In this document: positions 1 through 9,232 of the stretch, one piece after another
Position numbering within the stretch: position 1 is the stretch's first letter
Layout: each line of letters starts with the position of its first letter
From: SpSt-333 sp040751955
GTDB lineage: Bacteria > Bacteroidota > Ignavibacteria > UBA10030 > UBA8401
Length of the DNA: 64,000 nucleotides
Reading direction: 5' to 3'
Assembly (NCBI GenBank): GCA_040751955.1
Contig: JBFMFY010000001.1
Location: 1-64,000, forward strand
Notes under the pieces: model-generated
The model's input: the letters and a program-made list of their open reading frames with translations, nothing else
What the model was told of the DNA's origin: nothing
Database searches by the model: none
Program-made: the position numbers and the translations under genes

Positions 1-2
1 CG

Positions 3-1013
3 GTGAATTTTTTACCGGATTCAATTGCTGATAGTTTAAACACAACAATCAGAGTGTATTCCAATGATACACTATTCAGTCCTCATGTAATAACTATTAC
101 AGGCGCAGGGATTGGAACATCATTAATAATGGAGGAGGCGGAGGCACCGGCATCATACCTTTATCCCCCCAGTCCCGTTTTCTATCCTGACCCGGCGAAT
201 ATGAATAAATGGCAGCAACTTAATGATGCAAGTGCAAGCGGCGGTAAACGGCTTGTCGGTTACATTTATAATTTGCAGGGTGATCCGTCGATAGAAAAAA
301 ATGCCGGGTATGTTGAATATTTTCCAGCGCTTCCTACATTGCCAGGACGAGGAGTGGAGTTGGATACATTCGCTGTCTATGCGAGAATGGCACCCGGATC
401 AACGAATTCGTCACCACGTGCAAAGTATTCTATTTTCTCTGCCGGCGGCGGGCGCGCTGATTCAATTGTTAACCAAAATAATCGCGGTAGTATGGTATTT
501 TTGGGTAACCATATATTTCTCCGTTCCGGACAGCGCGATGCTCACGGCGGAGCTGCAATAAACGGATATATCCGTCTTGAAAACGATACGGCATTGGTAA
601 ATGCATACTATGCCGATTCAGTGGAAAATATCGCTAAGCGGGATACTTTTGTTATACGGGCAGATGCGATAATTTTATTTGAAACTGAGAGCAGCATTTT
701 GGGAGTCGGGTATGAAGTCTCTCCCACAATTCCTGCTGTTTACTCGCTCAGCCAGAATTATCCTAATCCATTCAACCCGACAACGAAAATCCAATTTGGA
801 TTGCCGCGTGCGGGAAAAGTATATTTGAAAATTTTTGATATACTTGGGCGAGAAGTAAGAACGTTAATCAACGAACACTATAACGCAGGAAGTTATGCGA
901 TAGAGTGGGACGGAAGAAATAATTTTGGCGGACAGGTAGCGACCGGAATGTACATCTATCATCTCGAGTCAGGCGGCTTTGTCCAATCCAAAAAGATGTT
1001 AATGCTGAAATAG
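3..1013 (+). CDS. T9SS-exported protein, C-terminal part (5' end outside the window)
   Basis: The reading frame is open from the left edge, so this is the end of a larger gene; the GTG at position 3 is probably internal. The body (residues 1-240) resembles nothing I can name. The last 85 residues are a classic type IX secretion sorting domain: it opens with NYPNPFNPTTKI, continues with a beta-sandwich segment around FDILGREVRTL and ends in SKKMLMLK. The family is exported across the outer membrane by the Por machinery, after which the tail is removed or used for anchoring. The substrate or role of the mature part is unknown. Confidence 0.85.
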   Translation: MNFLPDSIADSLNTTIRVYSNDTLFSPHVITITGAGIGTSLIMEEAEAPASYLYPPSPVFYPDPANMNKWQQLNDASASGGKRLVGYIYNLQGDPSIEKNAGYVEYFPALPTLPGRGVELDTFAVYARMAPGSTNSSPRAKYSIFSAGGGRADSIVNQNNRGSMVFLGNHIFLRSGQRDAHGGAAINGYIRLENDTALVNAYYADSVENIAKRDTFVIRADAIILFETESSILGVGYEVSPTIPAVYSLSQNYPNPFNPTTKIQFGLPRAGKVYLKIFDILGREVRTLINEHYNAGSYAIEWDGRNNFGGQVATGMYIYHLESGGFVQSKKMLMLK

Positions 1014-1035
1014 TAATAGAATTCTGTTTTTGATG

Positions 1036-1073
1036 GTAGTCAGTAGTTGCTGCCGCAGGTGACTACTGACTAC
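1036..1073. repeat. Perfect 12-bp inverted repeat (hairpin)
   Basis: GTAGTCAGTAGT (1036-1047) is perfectly complementary to 1062-1073, with a 14-base loop. A five-T run follows five bases later, so it may serve as a terminator for the gene upstream. The arms also look like the degenerate short repeats seen in other gaps of this window. Confidence 0.6.
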
Positions 1074-1095
1074 TGTCGTTTTTACTCGATGAATC

Positions 1096-4000
1096 ATGTC
1101 ATTTCAAATTATTATTACAATACTGACAGCAGTAGGGGCGCTTGCGTACTTTATCCCGACACCGCAAGAACTGCGTGATTCGTTTGTTGCAGGGCAAAAT
1201 TATTTTGCGGCGAGAAACTATACAAAGGCGATTGAACAATACGATAAGATACTGGAAACGGAGAGCGACTTGCTTACCCCCGACAGTGTCCGCGTCGTAC
1301 TAATGAACGGCGAACTGAATGTCGGCGTCCGTTCCGCAGCACTGTATCAAAAAGCAAATTCGTACCGCACGCTCGGTATGCTCGATTCGTCCATTGCAAC
1401 GTTTCGGCGAATGTTATCCCGTACCGATTCACCTAAACTGACGATCCTTTCCCGGTACCAAATCTATGATCTATTCCTTCAGAAGAAGGAATACGACAGC
1501 GCAATTACAGCTGCGCGTGATTTAATCCAATATCATCCATTCGATGAAAAAGTTGAACAGGCATTGTACGATATGGGGTGGGCGTTTCGTTTCAAACTCC
1601 AGTACGACAGTTCCTCCGCAACGTTTAAGAAACTTGCTGATACTTACAGAGAAAGTCCTTTTCGGGTGCGCGCACTGTACCAGATCGGACAAAATGATCT
1701 CGATGCACACCATTGGAGAAGTGCAGTACATTCATTTTCCTATCTATTGACGGAATATAAACCGGAATCTTTTACCCGCACCGATTTTGAAAATATGGAA
1801 TTGAGAGTGAACAGAGAACGCCAGATCTTTGACGCTGTCTCAAATCGTGAATCGGATAACACGAATCTGGAACTCGCTTCGAAAGCAGAATTCAAGATCG
1901 CTGAGGCGTACGAGAGATTGAATAGCATTGATTCTGCCGTTGCACGGTATCAATATATCATACGGACATACACGCTGCTTCCATCGTTGATAGAGATTTC
2001 CTACATCCGGTGGGCAGAGTTAATGCAGCGGGTAAAAGGGACAGAAAGTGCCATTCAGGTATATCGGCGCGCGATCGATGAACATTTCCAAAACAAAGTG
2101 TTTCAAGCGCGCATGCAATACAAAATTGCCCGCACGTATCAGGATCAAAAGGAATTTTCACGGGCGGCAGAAGAGTATTCGTTTTATGTGAAGGCATACG
2201 CCGAGTTTGCCGATCAGGCTGACTTTTCGCTTGAGAATGCCCGGTTCTTTTCAGTACTCAATTTCAGCGCCGCAAAAAATCACGAGCAGGTCATTGTATC
2301 GGCAGATTCATTTCTTACACATCACGGTGGAAGCGAATTTACTCCTAAAGCACTTATCATGCGCGGTAATGCATATCTGGCACTTCAAAAATTTGATGAG
2401 GCTCGCGCAAGCTACCAACAGGTTATGGATGGGTACACATCATCCGCAGAATTTACACACGCACGAATGCAATTTCCGCGTTCCTTTTATGATGAGAAGC
2501 GTTACCAAGAAGCTCTTTCACACTATAAAAATTTGGAAATGGAACTTCAGAACGGAATGGAAGCGAGTGAAGTGCAATACTATCTTGGAATGTCACATTT
2601 TTATTTGGGAAACATGGAGGAGTCTGTCTCTTCACTAAAAAAAGTCGATCCTTCTTCTCAATTCTATCCGTTCTCGTTTGCCCGCATTGTGAAGATATAC
2701 GCCTCTCAAGCAAAACTGGATACAGCTGAATCGTTCATTGTTGGAGTGATTTCACAACTTCCCGATTCATCTGAATTCAAACCGTATGCGCATCTTTCGT
2801 ACGGCGAATTGCTTGCTATATCAGGGAAATTTGACAAAGCAATCGGCGAAATGACGATCGTAGTCAGTGACTCATCGGTTGTTGAAAATGCACGGTTGCA
2901 GGCGAGGTATGCGCGCGGTGCACTCTTTCAGCAAACAAAAAAATTCAAAGAAGCGATTGATGACCTGGAATATTGTCTGCGACAGAAGGCATTCAAAGAT
3001 AATTTTACAACGACGATTCCGATTGCCAACGAGAAACTTGCCTTATCATATCTCGGAATTGGGAAGCGAAAAGAGGCGACAGAGAAAATCCTGAACTTGC
3101 TTCAATCCGCTTCTTCAAAAGTGGAACGGGTGAAGTACTTATCGGCATTGACCGAATTGTACGTGCAAATGAACGACTTCTCAAAAATCATTGAATTCGG
3201 CAGTCAGGTAATTGCTGCGGACAGTGCCGATGAAAATTCTCGTGCCAAAGCGTACGCAGCGCTTGCGAATGCTTACGGCAATGCCAATAATCTTGAGAAA
3301 GTCGTTTCCGTGCTGCAACAAGCAGCGGATACGCTGCCTCATCATCCGTTTATTAAAGAAATAGTTTGGCAGATGGCGTCACTCTTATTCGATGGCGGGG
3401 CTTATGCATCTGCCGATCCGTTGTTTGAAAAGTATAGAGAACGGTATCCTGCAGATGAGAAATCTGAAACTGCATTGCATAATCGCGGAATCTGTCTTTT
3501 TGGTATCGGTAAGATTGACGAAGCCGTCAAATTGAAACGTCAATATATTTCATTGTACACACAGAGCACACGTTTACCGCAAGTGCAATATGAAATTGCA
3601 GAGTTATATTACAATGCAGAACGGTTCGACATGGCGGCGCAGGAATATGATAGAACGGTGAGAACGTACCCTGCATCGGAGTATGCAGCCACGGCACAGT
3701 ATAATAAAGGATGGTGTTATTACCGATTGGGAGACACGCTGAAGATGGTCGAAACGTTTGATCGATTTGTGCAGGCGTACCCCCGCAGTCCGCAAGCACC
3801 GGACGCACAGTTCAGCATTGGTGATTATTACTATAATACAAAAGAATACGAAAAAGCGAAGCAGGCTTACCGTGTGATACTTGAGAAATATCCGTCCTAC
3901 CCCAGAGTTGAAGAGGCAAAAAATCTTGTTCGTGAACTCGATCAGATCAATTCGTTTACCGAGTATTCGAAAGCGATGGCGTATTTTGACACTCAGGATT

Positions 4001-4236
4001 TTCTTCGTGCAATTCCTCTGTTGGAAGAGGTTCTGAAAAAGTATCCTGATGCTGATGTGCGGTATGCCTGCGAAGCGAATATTGCATCAGCATACTCGGA
4101 ACTCGGAGAAAAGAAAAAAGCGTTGGAAATGTTCACAAAGATCATCGAGAAGTATTCGGGAAAACCTGACGCACAAATGGTCGTCTTTTTTGCAGAACAG
4201 CACAAACGGTGGTTGGAGACAAGTAAAAATCAATGA
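1096..4236 (+). CDS. Large TPR-repeat protein
   Basis: This 1046-residue protein has a hydrophobic N-terminus (about residues 3-20, a signal peptide or anchor) followed almost entirely by tetratricopeptide repeats. Examples are at residues 30-60 (GQNYFAARNYTKAIEQYD), near 830-930 and at the C-terminus (IASAYSELGEKKKALEMF). The repeats resemble those of the periplasmic YbgF/BamD type, which act as scaffolds for envelope complexes. Its stop overlaps the start of the DUF4159 gene by four bases (ATGA), so the two are translationally coupled. I infer a periplasmic scaffold working with the TonB-like protein next door; its partner is not shown by the sequence. Confidence 0.85.
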   Translation: MSFQIIITILTAVGALAYFIPTPQELRDSFVAGQNYFAARNYTKAIEQYDKILETESDLLTPDSVRVVLMNGELNVGVRSAALYQKANSYRTLGMLDSSIATFRRMLSRTDSPKLTILSRYQIYDLFLQKKEYDSAITAARDLIQYHPFDEKVEQALYDMGWAFRFKLQYDSSSATFKKLADTYRESPFRVRALYQIGQNDLDAHHWRSAVHSFSYLLTEYKPESFTRTDFENMELRVNRERQIFDAVSNRESDNTNLELASKAEFKIAEAYERLNSIDSAVARYQYIIRTYTLLPSLIEISYIRWAELMQRVKGTESAIQVYRRAIDEHFQNKVFQARMQYKIARTYQDQKEFSRAAEEYSFYVKAYAEFADQADFSLENARFFSVLNFSAAKNHEQVIVSADSFLTHHGGSEFTPKALIMRGNAYLALQKFDEARASYQQVMDGYTSSAEFTHARMQFPRSFYDEKRYQEALSHYKNLEMELQNGMEASEVQYYLGMSHFYLGNMEESVSSLKKVDPSSQFYPFSFARIVKIYASQAKLDTAESFIVGVISQLPDSSEFKPYAHLSYGELLAISGKFDKAIGEMTIVVSDSSVVENARLQARYARGALFQQTKKFKEAIDDLEYCLRQKAFKDNFTTTIPIANEKLALSYLGIGKRKEATEKILNLLQSASSKVERVKYLSALTELYVQMNDFSKIIEFGSQVIAADSADENSRAKAYAALANAYGNANNLEKVVSVLQQAADTLPHHPFIKEIVWQMASLLFDGGAYASADPLFEKYRERYPADEKSETALHNRGICLFGIGKIDEAVKLKRQYISLYTQSTRLPQVQYEIAELYYNAERFDMAAQEYDRTVRTYPASEYAATAQYNKGWCYYRLGDTLKMVETFDRFVQAYPRSPQAPDAQFSIGDYYYNTKEYEKAKQAYRVILEKYPSYPRVEEAKNLVRELDQINSFTEYSKAMAYFDTQDFLRAIPLLEEVLKKYPDADVRYACEANIASAYSELGEKKKALEMFTKIIEKYSGKPDAQMVVFFAEQHKRWLETSKNQ

Positions 4237-5633
4237 CGTTGACGGAAAAATTATATTCGTACAGAAAGTATGCCGCACTTGGGATTTCGATCTCAGGAGG
4301 TCTGCATCTCTTTTTCGGCCTATTGATATTGATGACGGGGGGTGAGAAAGGGGAGAAGATCATCAGTGTGGAACTGAAAACGTACGAGATGGTTAAACCG
4401 CCGGTCAAGTTTGAAGCACAGCCTCCCCGTTTTGTGAAATCGTTCGATCTTGCCAAGCAGGTGGATTATGTACCGCAAACGGGAGCGAGACAGATTGTAT
4501 TTGCAAGGGCGGATGCGCCGACTGTCTCGACGGAGACGAATACACAACAGCAGGCTTCATCATCACAAGGGCGTCCCAGCGAAGGGAGTGTCTTCTTTGG
4601 GGCGCTCACTGCATCAACGGGTGCGTCGGATCTTGGATGGGGATTGCCCGGCGGTGCAACAAGCTACGGGAGAAGTTTCGGTGTTGGTGGAACCGGAGGA
4701 TGGGGTGCAGGACCGGGTGACGGGAAAGATTGGGGACCACAATTTGCCAGCGATGTTGAAAATTCACGCGGTGGCGGCGGTGGCGGATTGACTGCTATGC
4801 GGGATAATCTTATTTCATCTGAAAATTTTGAAGACCGGTTCGACGGATTTATTGAGGTCAACCCTCGCAACAAGAAAGATATCCGCGGATTTCTCAACAT
4901 CTATCAATTGCAATACAATTCAACAAAGCTGGAAAAATCCCCAGCAAGCGGTTGGGATGTTGTGGATGGGCAGCCGTCATGGAACTGTGTACCTCAGGCG
5001 CTTCCAAGTCTCGCTCAATATGCTAATGATAGCACAAAATTACGCGTATCCATTCGTGGAACGATCCGCCTGGATTCGAAAGAATTAAGTACGGTTCCAT
5101 TTTTATACATGATGGGATTTCAATCAGGAATTCGGTACACAAAAGAAGAGGCGAGAAACATCGCACAGTACCTTCGTAACGGCGGATTTCTATTCATTGA
5201 CGACGGCTTAGCGTATCAATCTGGTGCTTTTAATATAACTGCACGACAAATGTTAAAAGATGCTCTTGGTTACGATGCAGTCTTTGAACGCGTACCCAAT
5301 TCGCATCGATTGTATACCGCGTGGGAAAATTTTAACGGTCCACCTTCAGGAGAGGATATTCAACGGTACAATAACAACGTGCGCGAAGTAAAAGAAATCT
5401 ACCCGTATCTTGAAGCAATATTCTTAAACGGACGTATGGCAGTGTTGATTTCAAACCGCGGTTACAATTTTGCATGGGGGTATTGGAAACTTCTCCCTTC
5501 GTCCCAAGGGGGTCCGTTTGACAACACGCGTCAGTTACAGTTTGGATTAAATATTGTCGTCTACGCCTTAACCCAGCGTGGCGGCATCGTTGATCAAAAC
5601 CGCACGCGGATAGCTCAAGAGCAAAAACGATGA
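4233..5633 (+). CDS. DUF4159 protein with TonB-like N-terminal anchor
   Basis: A 466-residue protein. Residues 1-13 are short and charged, 14-36 form one membrane helix, and residues 45-75 are rich in Pro, Lys and Val as in TonB-type energy transducers. A Ser/Gly-rich low-complexity linker spans about 105-190. The remainder (about 205-455) matches my knowledge of DUF4159, including the FLNIYQLQYN segment and NGGFLFIDDG, a fold related to class I glutamine-amidotransferase-like domains. It overlaps the TPR gene by four bases, and its own stop overlaps an upstream in-frame ATG of the next gene. The function of DUF4159 is unknown. Confidence 0.8.
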   Translation: MTLTEKLYSYRKYAALGISISGGLHLFFGLLILMTGGEKGEKIISVELKTYEMVKPPVKFEAQPPRFVKSFDLAKQVDYVPQTGARQIVFARADAPTVSTETNTQQQASSSQGRPSEGSVFFGALTASTGASDLGWGLPGGATSYGRSFGVGGTGGWGAGPGDGKDWGPQFASDVENSRGGGGGGLTAMRDNLISSENFEDRFDGFIEVNPRNKKDIRGFLNIYQLQYNSTKLEKSPASGWDVVDGQPSWNCVPQALPSLAQYANDSTKLRVSIRGTIRLDSKELSTVPFLYMMGFQSGIRYTKEEARNIAQYLRNGGFLFIDDGLAYQSGAFNITARQMLKDALGYDAVFERVPNSHRLYTAWENFNGPPSGEDIQRYNNNVREVKEIYPYLEAIFLNGRMAVLISNRGYNFAWGYWKLLPSSQGGPFDNTRQLQFGLNIVVYALTQRGGIVDQNRTRIAQEQKR

Positions 5634-5650
5634 TTTATCAGGAGTATGTC

Positions 5651-8299
5651 ATGAGAAAATTTTGCTACACAATGGCGATTTGGTTTCTTGTAATTTCCGT
5701 CTTATCAGGACAAGAAAAACGTCACGAGGAAGAGCGTGAAATATACAATGCTTATTTTGATCAGGCAGGTGAAGAATTCGGAGTTCCCTCCGACCTTCTT
5801 CGCGCTCTTTCATTTGCTGAAACCAGATGGACCCATATGAAGTGGGATGACGACGATACACTTTCTTCCTGTTCAGGTATGCCTCGTGTGTATGGTGTGA
5901 TGGGATTATGGGACAACGAGTACTTCGGTTACAGTTTGCGCGAAGCTGCAAATCTGATCGGTAAAACTCATCAGGAATTAAAAGAAAGCCCATTGCAGAA
6001 TATCCGCGGCGCTGCTGCTCTGCTGAAAAAGTACTACGATGAACTTTCTAAACCTGAAAATGTTAATGCCGGTGCGATTGAAAGCTGGCAGAACGCGATC
6101 GCCAAATTCAGCGGCTTTCCTCAGGAGGAGATAGCGCAAAGGCGGGGACTGGAAGTATATGCTGTACTTTCGACAGGGTACGAACGGGACAGGATTACGA
6201 TCCGGAAACAAAATATTGATCTCGAAACAATTCAACGCATTGTGGACAAAACTGCCAAGACTGCTGCCGCAAAGAATCAGAATAAGCAATTGAATAAAAC
6301 TGCAAATCAACCCGACTATCCTCTCGCTAAATGGAATGCGGCATATTCCGGGAATTTCGGTACGCAGCTGATCCAGCAAAAATTTGTTGTTGTGCACGAT
6401 GTTGAAGGATCGTATCTCGGTTGCATCTCCTGGTTCAAAAATCCCGCCGCACAAGTGAGCGCTCACTATGTATTGAATTCCCACCCAAATTCACCCGTCA
6501 GCAAGCAACCGACCGGAAGTCCTGACGCGCCGGTGGGAGAAGTAACACAGATGGTAGAAGAAAAATTCAGAGCATGGCATGTCGGCTGCTGGAATTCATA
6601 CATGGTCGGCATCGAACACGAAGGATACTACAATGTGAGCGGATGGTACACACAGGAATGTTATGAATCGTCGTCACGGCTTGTCGCGTATCTGTGTGAT
6701 AAGTACGGCATTCCTAAAGACAGAAACCATGTGATTGCGCATAGCGAACACCAAAATAGTGCGTGGCGGAATTGGGTGACTTCTACGGGACAAGGATTCG
6801 ATCCCACATGCAACACACATGTCGATCCGGGTCAATATTGGGACTGGACAAAATTCATGAATCTTGTCACCGTGGGTGATACAGTGAAACCGCAAATTCT
6901 TACAGCGACACCTGCCGGCGGCAAGCCGGTTCCGACATATAAAGAAATTACTGTTCAATTCAATACTCCGATGGATGCCGCATCGACTGCTGCAGCATTT
7001 TCAATTATTCCGGCTGTGACAGGAACGAAATCATGGAATAACGATAATACAGTCCTGACGTTTGATCCTTCATCGAATTTGGCATGGAATACATTATACA
7101 CTGTTACTGTCGATTCATCTGCAAAAAATGTTTCCCTGAAGAAAAGCCTCGGTGGTATTCCGTATTCGTTCTCATTTACAACCGAACCGATCGATACCGC
7201 TGGTCCGACGGTGTTATGGACGTACCCGTACGATAACGCTATTGATGTTCCTGTAAAACCCGAAGTGATACTCGTGATGGATGACGGTGTGCTGACTCCG
7301 TCACTTTCTGCGACATTGAAATTCACAGACGAAAATAATGTGAACGTATCAATGTCCGGTGCAAAGAATGAAGTGATTGACGATCTTGGATACATCTCAT
7401 TTATGCCTGCATTAAAACCGAATCGAACATACAGAATAAAACTGCTCCCGGGAATAAAGGACTATTACAATAACTCCTCAAAGGATACAGTGCTGATACA
7501 GTTTAAAACCGAAGCGCAGGAATTTATTTCCACCGGAATACCGATCGATCTGTTTGAATCGAACGGAAGGGGATGGATGCAACCCGCCGCTTCACAGGTA
7601 TCTCAAAACATTGATACAGCGATGACAAAATTTGGATTCGTACCGGAAAAAAGATATTCAGGAACGAATTCGGGAAAACTTACCTACAAATTTTTGAACT
7701 CCACAGGCGGTGTTATCGATCTGAAGACTTCATCCATGCCCGAAATTGATTCATACATGTCTATTGGATTGTGGGTGTACGGCGATATTGGCAACAATGC
7801 ATTGAAATTAATTTTTTCACCGGATAATCAGTCGTTCGACTTCGGCCCCATACACTGGCGCGGTTGGAAATACATTTCTCTTCCGGTTGCTCAAATTACC
7901 GGAACAAATAGAAAATTGAGTTCTGTGCAGATCCTCCAGCGACCGGGTGGTGCTGTGGAAGGTGTGTTGTACTTTGACGATCTGCAAGTGAATGCAGCAA
8001 CGACAGTTGTTCCTTCTCGCGAAGTTCTTTCGCCTGCAGCATTTGTCTTGGAACAGAATTTCCCGAATCCGTTCAATCCTTCCACGACATTTCAATTTTC
8101 GAGTCCGGCAGCAGGTATAATCACGTTGGAAGTGTTCGATGTTTTGGGACGCCGCATTCGTACGCTTTTGAACGAGTACAAAGAGTCCGGACTTCATCGT
8201 ATTGCGGTCGATTTTAGCGAACTTCCTTCCGGTGTGTATTATTATACTTTGAGAGCCGGAGATTTTGTATCTTCCAAAAAAATGGTGCTGCTGAAATAA
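5651..8299 (+). CDS. T9SS-exported N-acetylmuramoyl-L-alanine amidase with transglycosylase-like domain
   Basis: The start at 5651 is preferred over 5630 because AGGAG lies at 5640-5644 and a signal peptide follows (MRKFCYTMAIWFLVISVLSG). Domains of the 882-residue product: a lysozyme/SLT-like region at about 28-170, with the candidate catalytic Glu57 in FAETRW; an Amidase_2 domain at about 240-400, with likely zinc ligands His249, His364 and Asp392; two SbsA-type Ig-like domains at about 415-625; a carbohydrate-binding-like region at about 630-780; and a T9SS tail starting NFPNPFNPSTTF. The family cleaves the bond between MurNAc and the stem peptide. The T9SS tail implies action outside the cell, perhaps on other bacteria's walls (inference). 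Confidence 0.85.
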   Translation: MRKFCYTMAIWFLVISVLSGQEKRHEEEREIYNAYFDQAGEEFGVPSDLLRALSFAETRWTHMKWDDDDTLSSCSGMPRVYGVMGLWDNEYFGYSLREAANLIGKTHQELKESPLQNIRGAAALLKKYYDELSKPENVNAGAIESWQNAIAKFSGFPQEEIAQRRGLEVYAVLSTGYERDRITIRKQNIDLETIQRIVDKTAKTAAAKNQNKQLNKTANQPDYPLAKWNAAYSGNFGTQLIQQKFVVVHDVEGSYLGCISWFKNPAAQVSAHYVLNSHPNSPVSKQPTGSPDAPVGEVTQMVEEKFRAWHVGCWNSYMVGIEHEGYYNVSGWYTQECYESSSRLVAYLCDKYGIPKDRNHVIAHSEHQNSAWRNWVTSTGQGFDPTCNTHVDPGQYWDWTKFMNLVTVGDTVKPQILTATPAGGKPVPTYKEITVQFNTPMDAASTAAAFSIIPAVTGTKSWNNDNTVLTFDPSSNLAWNTLYTVTVDSSAKNVSLKKSLGGIPYSFSFTTEPIDTAGPTVLWTYPYDNAIDVPVKPEVILVMDDGVLTPSLSATLKFTDENNVNVSMSGAKNEVIDDLGYISFMPALKPNRTYRIKLLPGIKDYYNNSSKDTVLIQFKTEAQEFISTGIPIDLFESNGRGWMQPAASQVSQNIDTAMTKFGFVPEKRYSGTNSGKLTYKFLNSTGGVIDLKTSSMPEIDSYMSIGLWVYGDIGNNALKLIFSPDNQSFDFGPIHWRGWKYISLPVAQITGTNRKLSSVQILQRPGGAVEGVLYFDDLQVNAATTVVPSREVLSPAAFVLEQNFPNPFNPSTTFQFSSPAAGIITLEVFDVLGRRIRTLLNEYKESGLHRIAVDFSELPSGVYYYTLRAGDFVSSKKMVLLK

Positions 8300-8331
8300 G
8301 GATGTGGATTCATTGTTTTTATGAGGTCTTT

Positions 8332-9231
8332 ATGCGAATGTTATTAACAGTTGTATTGCTTGTTTCTTCTTCGATCGCGCAGATCCGAACGGTTTCAATC
8401 GAAAAAATTCAATTGCCCGCGACCGAATCTTGGAGTAATCCGATCTTTTCTCAGTCCGGAACAGAAATATTTTTTACCAATGGTGATTATAACGGTATCT
8501 GGCGGTACTCTTTCGAGACAAAGTTATTGAATGAGATCACTCGTGACCGACACTCTGGGTATAATTTCTCTGTATCGCCGGATGGTAACCAAATTGCTTT
8601 TCGTCGGACAAACACAACAGGCGATTTTAGAACAAGAATTCAGGAGAGCATTGTTCTCGATCTCAAAACCGGAACACAGCAAAGTTTACAAAAAGGAAAC
8701 TCCGTTTCTTTGCCGATTTTCCATAAAGGTGAAGCGATCACTGCTGAAAGGATTCCGATAAAAAGCCAACTTCAGAAAGTGTCAAACGACGTTGCCGTAT
8801 TGGGAATTGAAAACACTAAAATTATACTCCTTGTTGATGGTGAGAAAAAGATATTCGATCCGCTCAATGGCAACTATGTTTGGCCCGTGTTATCCCCCGA
8901 CCGCCAGCGGATTGCGGCAGTCGATATGGATCGTGGAGCGTTTGTATGCACCGTGGATGGCAGACTGCCTATGCCGTTAGGCAGATTAGATGCGCCCCAA
9001 TGGGAAAGAAGCGGAAGTTGGATCATTGGAATGGAAGATATCGACGACGGTCATCGCATAATTTCATCGGATATTGTTGCAAAGTCCAATGATGGAAAGA
9101 CATCGGTGAACCTGACGGAGGAATTCAACGGCATTGCAATGTACCCCGCTTGTTCTCCAGCAGAAAACAAAATCGCCTTTAGTACGGCTGATGGTGAAAT
9201 ATTCATTCTGACCTATGAGGAGGCGAAATAA
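8332..9231 (+). CDS. Exported beta-propeller (PD40/TolB-like) protein
   Basis: I chose the start at 8332 because GAGGT lies just upstream and the product then begins with a clean signal peptide (MRMLLTVVLLVSSSIAQ); an earlier in-frame ATG is at 8302. The 299-residue protein contains WD40-like PD40 repeats such as FSVSPDGNQIAFRR, WPVLSPDRQRIAAVD and YPACSPAENKIAFST. These are known from TolB and similar periplasmic propellers. It has no T9SS tail, unlike both flanking amidases, so it probably stays in the periplasm. Its role with the two amidases is unknown. Confidence 0.8.
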   Translation: MRMLLTVVLLVSSSIAQIRTVSIEKIQLPATESWSNPIFSQSGTEIFFTNGDYNGIWRYSFETKLLNEITRDRHSGYNFSVSPDGNQIAFRRTNTTGDFRTRIQESIVLDLKTGTQQSLQKGNSVSLPIFHKGEAITAERIPIKSQLQKVSNDVAVLGIENTKIILLVDGEKKIFDPLNGNYVWPVLSPDRQRIAAVDMDRGAFVCTVDGRLPMPLGRLDAPQWERSGSWIIGMEDIDDGHRIISSDIVAKSNDGKTSVNLTEEFNGIAMYPACSPAENKIAFSTADGEIFILTYEEAK

Positions 9232-9232
9232 C

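Noticed and set aside
4580..4800. Possible tandem repeat in the Gly-rich part of the DUF4159 gene
   Set aside because: The bases are only loosely repetitive; the Gly/Ser-rich linker of the protein explains them.
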